Shown here in pieces: positions 24,824 through 35,040 of a DNA stretch of 64,000 nt (positions within the stretch are counted from its first letter, which is position 1; each line of letters starts with the position of its first letter). Both the position numbers and the translations under genes were made by a program. This DNA is from Streptomyces rimosus (GTDB lineage: Bacteria; Actinomycetota; Actinomycetes; Streptomycetales; Streptomycetaceae): NCBI RefSeq assembly GCF_008704655.1, contig NZ_CP023688.1:8187001-8251000 (forward strand), written 5' to 3'. A model generated the notes under the pieces. It worked only from the letters and a program-made list of their open reading frames with translations. It ran no database searches and was not told where the DNA came from.

Positions 24824-27193
24824 ATGCCGCCGCACAGCGACAACGGCACCACCCCCGACCACACCACCTACGACGTTCCCGGCCTGGCCGCCCCCGTCGA
24901 GATCCGCGTCGACCGCTGGGGCGTACCGCACCTGTACGCCGCCTCCCAGGACGACCTGTTCCTCGCCCAGGGCTTCAACGCCGCCCGGGACCGCCTCTTC
25001 CAGATCGACCTGTGGCGGCGCCGAGGCCTCGGCCTGCTCTCCGAGGTGTTCGGCGAGAGCTGCCTCGAACACGACCGGGCGGCCCGGCTCTTCCTGTACC
25101 GCGGTGACATGGCCGCCGAATGGGCCGCCTACGGGCCGCGTACGGAGCGCATCACCAGCGCCTTCGTGCGCGGCGTCAACGCCTACGTAGCGCTCTGCCG
25201 CGCCGACCCGGCCCATCTGCCGCCCGAGTTCGCGCTGCTCGGCCACCGGCCCGCCTATTGGGAGCCCGCCGACGTGGCCCGCATCCGCAGCCACGGCCTC
25301 TACTACAACCTGGAGCAGGAGGTCGCCCGCGCGCTGACGCTGCGCGACCACGGCCCCGCGGTCGAGGACCTGCGCCGGGCACGGGAACCCGCGCACACCC
25401 TGCGCGTGCCGGACGGCCTGGACCTGTCCGTCATCCCCGACGACGTGCTGCGGGTCTACCGGCTGGCCACCAACCCGCCGTGGGAGGACGGCGGCCCGCG
25501 CCAGGGCCCGGACGGCAGCAACAACTGGGTGATCGCCCCGTCCCGTACCGCCACCGGCCGGCCCCTGCTGGCCAACGATCCGCACCGCGCCGTCACCCTG
25601 CCCGCGCTGCGCTACCTCGCCCACCTGTCGGCCCCCGGCATCGACGCCATCGGCGCGGGGGAGCCCGCACTGCCCGGCATCTCCATCGGCCACAACGGCC
25701 GGATCGCCTTCGGGCTGACCATCTTCCCCATCGACCAGGAGGACCTGTACGTCTACCGCACCAACCCGGACGCGCCCCGCGAGTACCGCTACGACGGCCG
25801 CTGGGAGCCCATGACCCGGGTCACCGAGACGGTGCCCGTGCGCGACGGGCGGCCGGTCACCGTCGAGCTGTGGTTCACCCGGCACGGGCCGGTGATCCAC
25901 GAGGACCCGGAGCGCGGCACGGCGTTCGCCGTACGGGCCGCCTGGCTCGGCCCGGGCATGGCCCCGTACCTGGGCAGTACGGAGTACATGACGGCGGAAG
26001 GACCCGACGCCTTCGTGGCCGCGCTGCGCCGCTGGGGCGCGCCCGGCGAGAACCAGGTCTACGCCGCCCCCGACGGGACCATCGGCTGGCAGCCCGCCGG
26101 CCGCGTCCCCGCCCGGCCGAACTGGGACGGCACCCTGCCCGTGCCCGGCGACGGCCGTTACGAGTGGGCCGGATTCCATCCCGTGGGCACGCTGCCGTCC
26201 GTACGCGACCCCGGCCGGGGCTGGTTCGCCACGGCCAACGAGATGAACCTCCCGCCCGGCTATCCGAACGCCCGCCGGACGATCACGTACGACTGGTACG
26301 CGCCCATCCGCCACGACCGCGTCGCCGCGGAACTGGACGCCCGCACCGGCTGGACCGTCGCGGACTGCGTCCGCCTCCAGACCGACTGCACCAGCCTGTC
26401 CGCCCGCCGCATCCTGCCGCTGCTGACCGGCCTGACCAGCGACGACCCGGACGTGAACTGGGCGCTGAACCGGCTGCGCGCCTGGGACGCGCGGCTGGCG
26501 CCCGACTCCGTACCCGCCGCGCTTTTCGAGGTCTGGTACCGGCGGCACCTGCGCCCGGCCGTACTGGAACGGGCGCTGGCCCGCCTGCTGCCCCCGGACC
26601 GGCGCGCCGCGGCCCTGGCACGCGTCCTGCCCGCCGCCGAAGCCGCCACCACCGACCCGCGGATCGATCTCGGCCTGCTGCTCACGCCCGGCGACCGGCT
26701 CGGCCCCGACCCGGACCGCGCCCTGCGTACGGCCGTCCTCACCACTCTCCCCGGCGCGCTCGCCGAACTCGGGCGGCTGCTGGGACCGGACCGCGCCCGC
26801 TGGACCTGGGGAGCGCTGCACCAGGCGGAACCGCGGCATCCGCTCGCCGGTTGGCTGGGGGAGCGGGCCCCGGACTGGACCCGGGCCGGGCCCGTGCCGC
26901 GCGGCGGCAGCGGCGACACGGTCAACGCGACCTCGTACGGTACGGACTTCCGGCAGGCGGGCGGGGCGACCTTCCGGCTGGTGATCGACGTCGGCGACTG
27001 GGACGCCTCGGTGGCCATGAACGCGCCCGGCCAGTCCGGCGTGCCGGACAGCCCGCACTACCGCGACCTGTTCGCCGACTGGGCCGCGGACCGCGCCTTT
27101 CCGCTGCTGTACGGCCGCACGGCGGTCGCCCGGCACACCACCCGCGTGATCACCCTGCGGCCCGCCGGGGGACCGCCGCCCGGAAAACCGTGA
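24824..27193 (+). CDS. Penicillin acylase-family Ntn hydrolase
   Basis: The 789-residue protein belongs to peptidase family S45. The alpha part ends before DGSNNWVIAPSRT, where Ser232 would become the N-terminal nucleophile of the beta chain after self-cleavage at Gly-Ser. Further family motifs are LLANDPHRAVTLPALRY and GISIGHNGRIAFGLT. Unlike secreted penicillin and acyl-homoserine-lactone acylases, the start MPPHSDNGTT has no signal peptide, so it seems cytosolic. Substrates in the family are N-acylated amino acids, beta-lactams, homoserine lactones and cyclic lipopeptides; none is indicated here. GGAGA lies 4 bases before ATG 24824. It is the last gene of the peptidase/SDR run. Confidence 0.9.
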   Translation: MPPHSDNGTTPDHTTYDVPGLAAPVEIRVDRWGVPHLYAASQDDLFLAQGFNAARDRLFQIDLWRRRGLGLLSEVFGESCLEHDRAARLFLYRGDMAAEWAAYGPRTERITSAFVRGVNAYVALCRADPAHLPPEFALLGHRPAYWEPADVARIRSHGLYYNLEQEVARALTLRDHGPAVEDLRRAREPAHTLRVPDGLDLSVIPDDVLRVYRLATNPPWEDGGPRQGPDGSNNWVIAPSRTATGRPLLANDPHRAVTLPALRYLAHLSAPGIDAIGAGEPALPGISIGHNGRIAFGLTIFPIDQEDLYVYRTNPDAPREYRYDGRWEPMTRVTETVPVRDGRPVTVELWFTRHGPVIHEDPERGTAFAVRAAWLGPGMAPYLGSTEYMTAEGPDAFVAALRRWGAPGENQVYAAPDGTIGWQPAGRVPARPNWDGTLPVPGDGRYEWAGFHPVGTLPSVRDPGRGWFATANEMNLPPGYPNARRTITYDWYAPIRHDRVAAELDARTGWTVADCVRLQTDCTSLSARRILPLLTGLTSDDPDVNWALNRLRAWDARLAPDSVPAALFEVWYRRHLRPAVLERALARLLPPDRRAAALARVLPAAEAATTDPRIDLGLLLTPGDRLGPDPDRALRTAVLTTLPGALAELGRLLGPDRARWTWGALHQAEPRHPLAGWLGERAPDWTRAGPVPRGGSGDTVNATSYGTDFRQAGGATFRLVIDVGDWDASVAMNAPGQSGVPDSPHYRDLFADWAADRAFPLLYGRTAVARHTTRVITLRPAGGPPPGKP

Positions 27194-27295
27194 TTCAGAT
27201 CACGGGAATTATCGTGTAACAAACCACGGGTAAGTGCGCGATGAATAAAGAGGTGCCCGCCGCGCACCTTGCCTATGTGTATCGAGAGGTTCCTC

Positions 27296-28363
<1,068 letters not shown>

Positions 28364-28387
28364 ACGAGGGCTCTCCCGGCCCGGCGA

Positions 28388-28405
28388 CGGGGGCGTGCGC
28401 CCCCG
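28388..28405 (+). terminator. Short hairpin after sigma factor gene
   Basis: An 8-bp perfect stem, CGGGGGCG (28388-28395) and CGCCCCCG (28398-28405), has a 2-nt loop. It lies 24 bp after the sigma factor stop. Confidence 0.55.
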
Positions 28406-28565
28406 GAGCACCGGCGCGCGGGCGGGCGGCCGAGGTTGCCGTTCCGGCCTTCCCGCGTCCCGCGGTCCCTAGACTCGATGCGTACGCCCGGCCCGTCAGC
28501 GCTGACGGGCGTCCACCCGGCCGGGTGCCCGGCGGGCGGGAGGGCGGGAATCGGGGGAGGCGGCC

Positions 28566-29264
28566 ATGCCCGGAGTCGAGCGGTTCGTCCAGTCCGCGTT
28601 GCGGTTCTGGGAGCAGGGGCGGCGTTACGAGGACGAGGGCCGGCCGCTCCTGGCCGCCCGGAGCTACACACGCGGCCTGGGCGGCTTCCTGTCGTACGTG
28701 AAACTGTCCCGGGCCGGCCAACTGGCGCCCGCCTACTACGCGTTCGGGGCGCTCGGCCGGGAGACGGCCCGGCTGTGCGCCCCACGGAACCGGCACAGCG
28801 CCCTGCAGAACGCCCGCATGGCCCTGGCCGCCTCCCACTACGCCGACCCGACGTGCGGGCAGGTCGCCTCGGTCGAGCGGGAGGTGCACGACGGCCGTGA
28901 CCGGACGCTGTACGCGCTGACCCTGGGCCACCATGACCAGGTGCTCACCGCCGAGATGCGCATCGCCGGTGCCGCGGACGCGCGTGATCTGCTGGCCTCC
29001 CTGCTCGGCGACGAGGCCGCCACCCGCCCCAGCGCCATGGGCGTCTGGCCGATCGGCAGCGGTGACGGGACGGGCCGGGGCCGCTTCGGCTACTGGCAGG
29101 ACAAGAAGCGCTACATGCAGGCCGTGCTGCCCAGCTGCGCCGGCCTGGGGGAATTCCGCGAACGCCGTTGCCTGCGGGAGGAGGCCGACGCCTACTTCGC
29201 GGAGCTGCGCCGGGTCGCCCCGCACTACGATCCGGGGCCGCGTCCCGAACGGGGCATCGGCTGA
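28566..29264 (+). CDS. Uncharacterised protein, paralogue 1 upstream of CHAT protease
   Basis: The 232-residue soluble protein has no family I recognise. It is largely helical with many Arg, Ala and Leu, resembling a repeat or scaffold fold. Its second half shares order and wording with the next gene: ARMALAASHYADP, MRIAGAADARDLLASLL and KRYMQAVLPSCAGL match ARTALAAAHLADP, ERIAGAADVRLMLASVI and RRFRRAVLPGCAGL. The two are therefore tandem paralogues. ATG 28566 follows a GGGGGAGG stretch. It lies 58 bp before the paralogue and is likely the first gene of an operon with the CHAT-TPR protease, pointing to a shared task. Confidence 0.7.
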   Translation: MPGVERFVQSALRFWEQGRRYEDEGRPLLAARSYTRGLGGFLSYVKLSRAGQLAPAYYAFGALGRETARLCAPRNRHSALQNARMALAASHYADPTCGQVASVEREVHDGRDRTLYALTLGHHDQVLTAEMRIAGAADARDLLASLLGDEAATRPSAMGVWPIGSGDGTGRGRFGYWQDKKRYMQAVLPSCAGLGEFRERRCLREEADAYFAELRRVAPHYDPGPRPERGIG

Positions 29265-29322
29265 CAGGGGGCCGGGTGCGCGAGCGAAGCGCGGGACCGG
29301 GCCGGCGGAAGCGGAGGCCGGA

Positions 29323-30087
29323 GTGAGCAAACACCATATGCGCGGCCCCTTGCAGACGGCGCTCGCCACCTGGCAGCAGGCGCGGACCACGGCGAGCAGC
29401 GGCGCGCCGCCCCGGCGCACCGGCGTCGCCTACCACCGGGCCGTCAACCACCTGCAGATGTACGCCTGCATGCTCCGGGCCGGCCCCCGGCCCCGCGAGG
29501 AGGTACGGGACGAGCTGAGCGCCACCTGCCACGCCCTGTCCGTCCTGTGCCGCGAGTCGGTGCCGAAGGTCGCCGCCTCGGGCGCCGCCCACTACGTGGC
29601 GGTGCACGCCCGGACCGCCCTGGCCGCCGCCCACCTGGCCGACCCCGTGCGGGGCGATCCCGGCCGGGTCGGCGCTGCGCTGGACGGCCCGGCGCTGGAG
29701 CGGTTCGACCCCGACGGCGCCGGGGACGTGCTGCCCGCCGAACGGATCGCGGGCGCGGCCGATGTCCGCCTGATGCTCGCCTCGGTGATCGCCGAGCGGC
29801 CACCCGCCCGCGGCGCCACCGGCACACCGTGGCGCATCACCGAGGACGCGGACGGCGGTTTCCGGGCCGCGTACCGGGACCGGCGGCGCTTCCGCCGCGC
29901 CGTGCTGCCCGGCTGCGCGGGCCTGGACCCGCAGGCCGAGGCGCTGCGCCTGGGCGGGGATGCGGTGCGCCTGCACGCCGCCCTGGCGGCAGGGCTGCCC
30001 GGACACCGTACGGAACTCGCCCGCGCCCAGCGGCAGTTGGCGGACCTCGCCCGGCTGCTCGGGGTGGCCGCGCCGTCGGTGGGGTGA
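29323..30087 (+). CDS. Uncharacterised protein, paralogue 2 upstream of CHAT protease
   Basis: The 254-residue protein is paralogous to the preceding gene (see the shared RIAGAAD and AVLPxCAGL segments) and similarly helical and Ala/Arg-rich. No catalytic motif is evident. GTG 29323 has GGAGG at 29313-29317; the frame is open further upstream but overlaps the preceding gene. Its stop is 7 bp before the GTG of the CHAT-TPR gene, so translation is probably coupled. The role may be as adaptor, regulator or substrate of the protease; this is inference from position only. Confidence 0.72.
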   Translation: MSKHHMRGPLQTALATWQQARTTASSGAPPRRTGVAYHRAVNHLQMYACMLRAGPRPREEVRDELSATCHALSVLCRESVPKVAASGAAHYVAVHARTALAAAHLADPVRGDPGRVGAALDGPALERFDPDGAGDVLPAERIAGAADVRLMLASVIAERPPARGATGTPWRITEDADGGFRAAYRDRRRFRRAVLPGCAGLDPQAEALRLGGDAVRLHAALAAGLPGHRTELARAQRQLADLARLLGVAAPSVG

Positions 30088-30094
30088 GGCGGCG

Positions 30095-32965
30095 GTGTCC
30101 CAGTGGGCACAGGCCCTCGGCGCCCTGGGCGCGCTGCTCATGGGGGTGTTCGGCGGCGCCAACTGGCGCTTCCCCTTCCTGGAGCGTTACCGCATCCTCG
30201 GGCTCGGCTGCGGCTTGCTGACCTGGGTGGCCGCCGAGTTCGGCGTGCCGGAGGGCGACCGGCCGCCCTGGTATGAGCCGCTGGGGGCCGGGGCGATGCT
30301 CCTGGCCGGTGCGGCGGGCCTGTACCGGGGCCACCAGTGGAGCCGCCGCGGCCGTGAGTGCGGTGACGACGGCCCGCAGCACGCCGCCGAAGGCGCCGCG
30401 AACCTGCGCCTGTACTTCAAGCGGGACAGCACCGCCACCCTGGACGCCGCCGTCGACGCCTTTCGCCTGGCCGTCCGCGACACCGCGGGCAGCGGGCCCC
30501 ACCTGCGCCACCATGCCGACCTGGTGAAGGCACTGCGTATCCGCTACGAACGTCTCCGCAACCGCGCCGACCTCGACGACGCCGTCCGGGTGGGCGGTGG
30601 CGCGCGCTCACTGCGTGGCCCGAAGGCGCACCGCGCGCTGCTGCTGACCGAGCTCGGCACGGCACTGCGTCTACGCCACGAGCACACCGGCGCCTCCACA
30701 GACCTCGTACAGGCCCGTGCCTGCGGAAGGTACGCGCTGGCCCTCCTCCACGACCGGCACCTGTACTTTCCGCTGTGCAGCTCCCGCCTCAGCGCGGTCC
30801 TGCTCAGCTCGTACGAACACAGCGGCGACCCGCGCGACCTCGACGCCGCCCTGACCCGGACGCGGCGCGGCATCGGCTCGGCGGCCGAGCGCGGCTACAC
30901 CCGTACGGCCGACGAGATCCGCCTCTGCTACCTGCTCACCGTGCGCGGCCGCACCGCCGGAAACCCGCACGACCTCGCCGAGGCCGTGGCCCAGGGGCGC
31001 CGCACCCTGGAGCATCTGGCCCCGGCCGACCCCCTGTACCCCTCGTGCCTCCACCACCTGTCCGTAGCGCTCCGGGCCGCCCACGATCTGCCCACGGCCG
31101 GTACGGACGAGCCCCGCGCCCGGCCGGAAGCCGCGCACCGCACGTACCGCATCAGGAGGGTTGACCCGCCCTTGGAGGAGGCGGAGACCTTCGCACGGCA
31201 GGCCCTGCTGCGGGTCGCCGACGACGTGCCCGAGGGCGCCCGCTACCACCTCAACCACGCCCTCGTCCTCCACGGGTTGCACCGCGCCGAGCCCTCCGCC
31301 GACCGGCTGGAGCGGGCGCTGCGGGCCGCGCGTGCGGCGGCCCGGCACCCCACGGCCGAGGTGCCGACGCGGGTACGGGCCGGGCTCGTGCTCAGCGACA
31401 TCGCCGCCGGGCAGGGGCTGCACGCCGAAGCGGTCGAGGCGTTCGAGGACGTGATCGGGCTGCTGCCGCGCCTGGCCTCGCACGAGCTGGAACGCGCCGA
31501 CCAGGAACAGCAGATCGTGCGGTGGCCGGGCATCGCACGGGCGGCCGCCACCAGCGCCCTGGAGGCGGGCGAGCCCGCCCGCGCCGCCGTTCTGCTCGAA
31601 CACGGCCGCGGCGTGCTCCTCGCCAGGACTCTCGCGCAGCGCACCGACCTCGGCGCGCTGCGCGCCGTGCACCCCCGGCTCGCCGACGAACTGGAGGACG
31701 TACGCAGGCAGCTCACGGCACCGCCCCCGGCCCCGGGCACCGGCAGCGGCCACCCCACGAGCCACACTCTGGAAAGCCCCGCCCGCGCCCCTGAACTGCT
31801 CCGGCAGGCCCGCCGCGAACAGGAGGAGCGCTGGGAGCAGCTGCTGCAACGCATCCACGAGCAGCCCGGTTTCGAGGACTTCGCGCGCCCGCCCACCGCC
31901 GCCCGGCTGCGCGCCCAGAGCACGCGGGGCCCGCTGATCTACCTCAACGTCACCGACCGGCGCTCCGACGCCATCGCCGTCACCCCCGACGGCATCCGCT
32001 CGGTGCCCCTCCACACCACCCCCGAGGAGGTCGAGGAACAGACCCGGGTGCTGCACGGCTGCTTCGCCCCCGGGGTCGTCGCCGATGTCGGGGCGCAGGG
32101 CCCGGCCTACCGCGTACTGGGCTGGATGTGGGACACGCTGGTCGCCCCCGCACTCGACGCGGCCCTGCCGCGGCAGGCGGCGGAGGGGCCGCTCCCGCAG
32201 GTGTGGTGGGTACCGACCGGGCCACTGGCCGCGCTGCCGCTGCACGCCGCCGGACACCACCGCGAGGGCGGCCCCGCCCTGGTCGACCGGGCCATCTCGT
32301 CGTACACACCCACCGCACACGCCCTGATGGCCGCCCGTGCCCGCCCCGGCCCCCGGACCGACCAGGACAGCCGGCTGGTGGTCGCCGTACCCGCACCGCC
32401 GGGCGCGCGCCCCCTGTCCAGCGCCGCGCGCGAGGCGGAGTTCGTCCGCGGTCGCGCGCCCGGTGCCACCACCTTGCTGGCGGATACGGCGGCGGTCCGG
32501 GAACGCGTGCTGGAAGAACTGCCGCGGCACGCCTGGGCGCATTTCGCCTGCCACGCCGTCCCCGACCCGAAGGCGCCCTCACGCAGCCGGCTGCTGCTGC
32601 ACGACCACGCCGGTACGCCGCTGACCGTGGCCGACGTCTCCGCCCTCGACCTGCGCGGCTCCCGGCTGGCGTACCTGTCGGCCTGCGACACCGCGGTGGC
32701 CGGGCCCCGCTACCGGGACGAGGCGATCCACCTGGCCTCCGCCTTCCAGCTCGCCGGATTCCCACACGTGATCTCCACACTGTGGCAACTGCCCGACCGC
32801 GCGGCGTACGTACTCGCCCAGGAGATGTACCAGGCCCTCGAAGAGCACCTGGCGGCGGGCGAGGGCGTGGCCGCCGCCGTCCATGCGGTCACCCGCCGGG
32901 CCCGCCGCGAGATGTTCCCGCGCCTGCCCGGAGTGTGGGCGGCCCTGGTGCACGTCGGCCCCTGA
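30095..32965 (+). CDS. Membrane-anchored TPR-CHAT protein (caspase-like protease)
   Basis: The 956-residue protein begins with two hydrophobic segments (about residues 2-45 and 58-72). A long array of TPR-like helical repeats follows (about 90-520), with units such as DLDDAVRVGGGARSL and DPRDLDAALTRTRRGI. The C-terminal CHAT domain (about 650-956) has the His in HFACHA (residue 820) and the Cys in LSACDTA (residue 864), the separase/caspase-like dyad. ISTLWQLPDRAAY is a further family motif. CHAT proteases cleave partner proteins in conflict, stress and programmed-death systems. GTG 30095 is used since homology starts with the helices. It closes an operon with two paralogous small proteins, its possible partners. 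Confidence 0.88.
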   Translation: MSQWAQALGALGALLMGVFGGANWRFPFLERYRILGLGCGLLTWVAAEFGVPEGDRPPWYEPLGAGAMLLAGAAGLYRGHQWSRRGRECGDDGPQHAAEGAANLRLYFKRDSTATLDAAVDAFRLAVRDTAGSGPHLRHHADLVKALRIRYERLRNRADLDDAVRVGGGARSLRGPKAHRALLLTELGTALRLRHEHTGASTDLVQARACGRYALALLHDRHLYFPLCSSRLSAVLLSSYEHSGDPRDLDAALTRTRRGIGSAAERGYTRTADEIRLCYLLTVRGRTAGNPHDLAEAVAQGRRTLEHLAPADPLYPSCLHHLSVALRAAHDLPTAGTDEPRARPEAAHRTYRIRRVDPPLEEAETFARQALLRVADDVPEGARYHLNHALVLHGLHRAEPSADRLERALRAARAAARHPTAEVPTRVRAGLVLSDIAAGQGLHAEAVEAFEDVIGLLPRLASHELERADQEQQIVRWPGIARAAATSALEAGEPARAAVLLEHGRGVLLARTLAQRTDLGALRAVHPRLADELEDVRRQLTAPPPAPGTGSGHPTSHTLESPARAPELLRQARREQEERWEQLLQRIHEQPGFEDFARPPTAARLRAQSTRGPLIYLNVTDRRSDAIAVTPDGIRSVPLHTTPEEVEEQTRVLHGCFAPGVVADVGAQGPAYRVLGWMWDTLVAPALDAALPRQAAEGPLPQVWWVPTGPLAALPLHAAGHHREGGPALVDRAISSYTPTAHALMAARARPGPRTDQDSRLVVAVPAPPGARPLSSAAREAEFVRGRAPGATTLLADTAAVRERVLEELPRHAWAHFACHAVPDPKAPSRSRLLLHDHAGTPLTVADVSALDLRGSRLAYLSACDTAVAGPRYRDEAIHLASAFQLAGFPHVISTLWQLPDRAAYVLAQEMYQALEEHLAAGEGVAAAVHAVTRRARREMFPRLPGVWAALVHVGP

Positions 32966-32979
32966 CGGCCTGCCCCGCG

Positions 32980-33222
32980 TCACTCCTCGTCCGGCGTCTC
33001 CTGGGCTTCCGCCGATACGGGCAGCGGCTCGCGCGCGGGACGGGGCGAGGCGCTCGCGGGGTCGGCGGGTGCGACGCAGGGCTCCGCCACCCCGTCGTCC
33101 GGCGTGTGCCCGCGCCCCTGTGAGGCGCCCTCCTGCTGCAACTCCCGCTCCCACGGGGTCAGTTCCCTGTCGTCGGGGTCCATCGGCGTTCCTTCCGGTC
33201 CGGGACTCGTGGCGCTCGTCAT
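32980..33222 (-). CDS. Small acidic, proline-rich protein, unknown
   Basis: The 80-residue product is rich in Pro, Glu, Asp and Ala, with a central DDRELTPWERELQQEG segment that could form a helix. It probably lacks a stable fold elsewhere. A GAGGGA ribosome binding site precedes ATG 33222. It lies 12 bp after the DUF6338-like gene on the same strand and 14 bp from the stop of the opposing CHAT gene. Probably real as the end of a three-gene operon. Function unknown. Confidence 0.6.
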   Translation of the reverse strand: MTSATSPGPEGTPMDPDDRELTPWERELQQEGASQGRGHTPDDGVAEPCVAPADPASASPRPAREPLPVSAEAQETPDEE

Positions 33223-33234
33223 GGTGCGGTTCCC

Positions 33235-33882
33235 TCACCCCTGTGGCTCCTGCCGGGGCGGCAGCAGGATCTCCAGTACGTCGGTGTCCTCGGCCCGTAC
33301 GAACAGGCCGCCGCTGTCCTCGACCCGGCGGTGGAAGCTGCCGTCCGGGCGCATCAGCCAGGCCGACTCCAGATACAGCTCCGGCGGGTGCGGATAGGAG
33401 GTGGCGTACGAGCGGGTGCCGTACCAGCCGCCGATCCACACCCCGTCGCGCAGCCGGAGCCGGACGAAGCAGGAGCCGCGCTGCCGGAACATCTGGTCCC
33501 ACGCCGTGGGTGTGCCCCGATAGCGCACGGTACTCAACCGCCGCCGCTGCCAGTACGTCACGGCCGCGGCGGCCGCCGCCGGAATCAGCACGAACAGCGC
33601 CAGCCCCGCCAGCCCGGCGGTCCTGGGCCCGGCGGCCAGGCGGGACCAGCCGTCCTGCCCGATGCCCCGCGCCAGGGCGACCAGTTGGGGGCCGAGGGCG
33701 ACCAGGTACAGGGCGTCGAGTACCACGGAGGCGGCGACCGCCCGCAGGACGCGCTCGCCGAGCTTCCGCTCGCCCGGGACCGGGCCGCGCCAGTACTCGC
33801 GCAGGAACTGGTAGGTGACCCCGGGCAGCACGAAGAGCACCAGCAGCCCCACCTGGAGCACCGTCGAGGGCGCGGTGGACAT
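33235..33882 (-). CDS. DUF6338-like membrane protein
   Basis: The 215-residue protein has three membrane segments in its first 120 residues (VLQVGLLVLFVLPGVTYQF, a second near residues 43-62, and AGLAGLALFVLIPAAAAAA). The cytosolic tail has the conserved pattern TAWDQMFRQRGSCFVRLRLRDG, GGWYGTRSYATSYP, ELYLESAW and FHRRVEDSGGLFVRAED. I recall this layout for the DUF6338 family, whose role is not known to me. Its ATG overlaps the stop of the upstream gene as TGATG (33880-33884), so the two are translationally coupled. It faces the CHAT operon tail to tail. Confidence 0.75.
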   Translation of the reverse strand: MSTAPSTVLQVGLLVLFVLPGVTYQFLREYWRGPVPGERKLGERVLRAVAASVVLDALYLVALGPQLVALARGIGQDGWSRLAAGPRTAGLAGLALFVLIPAAAAAAVTYWQRRRLSTVRYRGTPTAWDQMFRQRGSCFVRLRLRDGVWIGGWYGTRSYATSYPHPPELYLESAWLMRPDGSFHRRVEDSGGLFVRAEDTDVLEILLPPRQEPQG

Positions 33883-34340
33883 CACACACCACCGGGCCCG
33901 ACATCGGGGTCCCGCGCCAGGCGGGCGGTGGCGACCGCCGCGGCGGCGAGCGCTCCCAGGACCGCGAGCGCGGAGACCGTCACCCACGGCTTGCGCTCCG
34001 CCACCCACGAACCGCCCCGCTCCTGCCCGAGGTTCAGGGCCGTCAGCGCCCCGGCGGCGACGGACCAGGCGACGGACAGGACCGATCGGCGCACCGTCGT
34101 CATGTCCGCGAGCAGCACGGCCGCCGCGCCCAGCGCCGAAACCGCGCACACCATCACGGCCGGGTCCCGCCCCACGCCCAGCAGCACGCCGCCGAAGGCG
34201 ACCAGGGCGGCCGTCCGCACGCCACGGCGGCGCCCCGCGAGCGTCCGGCCGCGCCGCGCCGTACCGAAGAGGGCGGCGCCCATCAGCAGATCCCCCGTCA
34301 CGAGATACCCGTCCACGCTGCCCCGTCCCTTCGATGGCAA
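33882..34340 (-). CDS. Small multi-pass membrane protein, unknown
   Basis: The 152-residue protein is strongly hydrophobic after residue 30, with about four to five membrane segments (for example AALVAFGGVLLGVG, VMVCAVSALGAAAVLLAD, and a final AVLGALAAAAVATARL). No conserved motif is recognised. ATG 34340 heads the operon. It overlaps the DUF6338-like gene by one base and is divergent from a lipoprotein gene. It could form a complex with the DUF6338-like protein, given the coupling. Confidence 0.65.
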   Translation of the reverse strand: MPSKGRGSVDGYLVTGDLLMGAALFGTARRGRTLAGRRRGVRTAALVAFGGVLLGVGRDPAVMVCAVSALGAAAVLLADMTTVRRSVLSVAWSVAAGALTALNLGQERGGSWVAERKPWVTVSALAVLGALAAAAVATARLARDPDVGPGGV

Positions 34341-34488
34341 GCGGCCCCGCCGATGCTCAGGTTAGGTCAACCGGCCCTCGGCGGGCCGTTGTTCGGGCCG
34401 GTGTGCCGGTGGTGGTCCCGGCCCGGTGACCGGCCGCCGGGCCGCTGCTAGCCTCACAGCAGCGGTCCACGGGGGGCGGGGGTCCGAG

Positions 34489-35034
34489 ATGAGGTCCGCA
34501 GCAGCGAAAGCCGGTCGTTTCACCGCGGCAGTGGCCCTGATGGTGCTCGCCGGTGTCACGGCGTGCGGGCAGCCCGGTGGTGGTACCACGGGGCCCGGTG
34601 GCGCGCCGACCGGCACGGCGTCGCCCTCCGGGTCACAAGCGGGCGGGGCTCCGGCGTCGGACGGGCCGGGCGGCGGCGATCACGGCGACGGGGGCGGGAA
34701 CGGCGGTGGAGGCGGCGGCAACCCGGCCTCGTACAGCCAGGGCGGAGATCCGGTCAAGCCGGTGCCACAGCCGGCCACGGACACGGGGGACCCCGAGGCC
34801 ACCGGCGTCGGGGTCACGCCCAGCCCCGGTTTCCCCACCACGGGCTCCTCGTGCCACGAGACCCCCGGTGACGAGGCCGGGTGTCCCGACACGGACAGCC
34901 CGTCACCGACGGACGACAGCTCGACCGGCCCCACGGCGGACGGGGCCGAAAGGCAGAAAGGGCAGACGGGCCGGTCCCCACAGCCGGACACCGCCCGGCC
35001 CGGCCCCACCCGGCCCGCCTCCAGCACCCCCTGA
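34489..35034 (+). CDS. Putative lipoprotein with Gly/Ser/Pro-rich body, unknown
   Basis: The 181-residue product has a Lys/Arg start, a hydrophobic core TAAVALMVLAG and lipobox VTAC (Cys near residue 26), so it is predicted to be exported and lipid-anchored. The rest is low complexity: Gly/Ser/Thr/Pro/Asp-rich with a poly-Gly run. Two later Cys residues lie in SSCHETPGDEAGCPD. ATG 34489 is used because the signal peptide starts there. The stop is 6 bp before the next gene, a five-TM protein, so they probably form an operon. No function assigned. Confidence 0.65.
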   Translation: MRSAAAKAGRFTAAVALMVLAGVTACGQPGGGTTGPGGAPTGTASPSGSQAGGAPASDGPGGGDHGDGGGNGGGGGGNPASYSQGGDPVKPVPQPATDTGDPEATGVGVTPSPGFPTTGSSCHETPGDEAGCPDTDSPSPTDDSSTGPTADGAERQKGQTGRSPQPDTARPGPTRPASSTP

Positions 35035-35040
35035 CCGGCG

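Noticed and set aside
29960..30094. Upstream extension of the CHAT-TPR gene
   Set aside because: It would overlap the end of the preceding paralogue and lacks homology; GTG 30095 at the first hydrophobic helix fits better.
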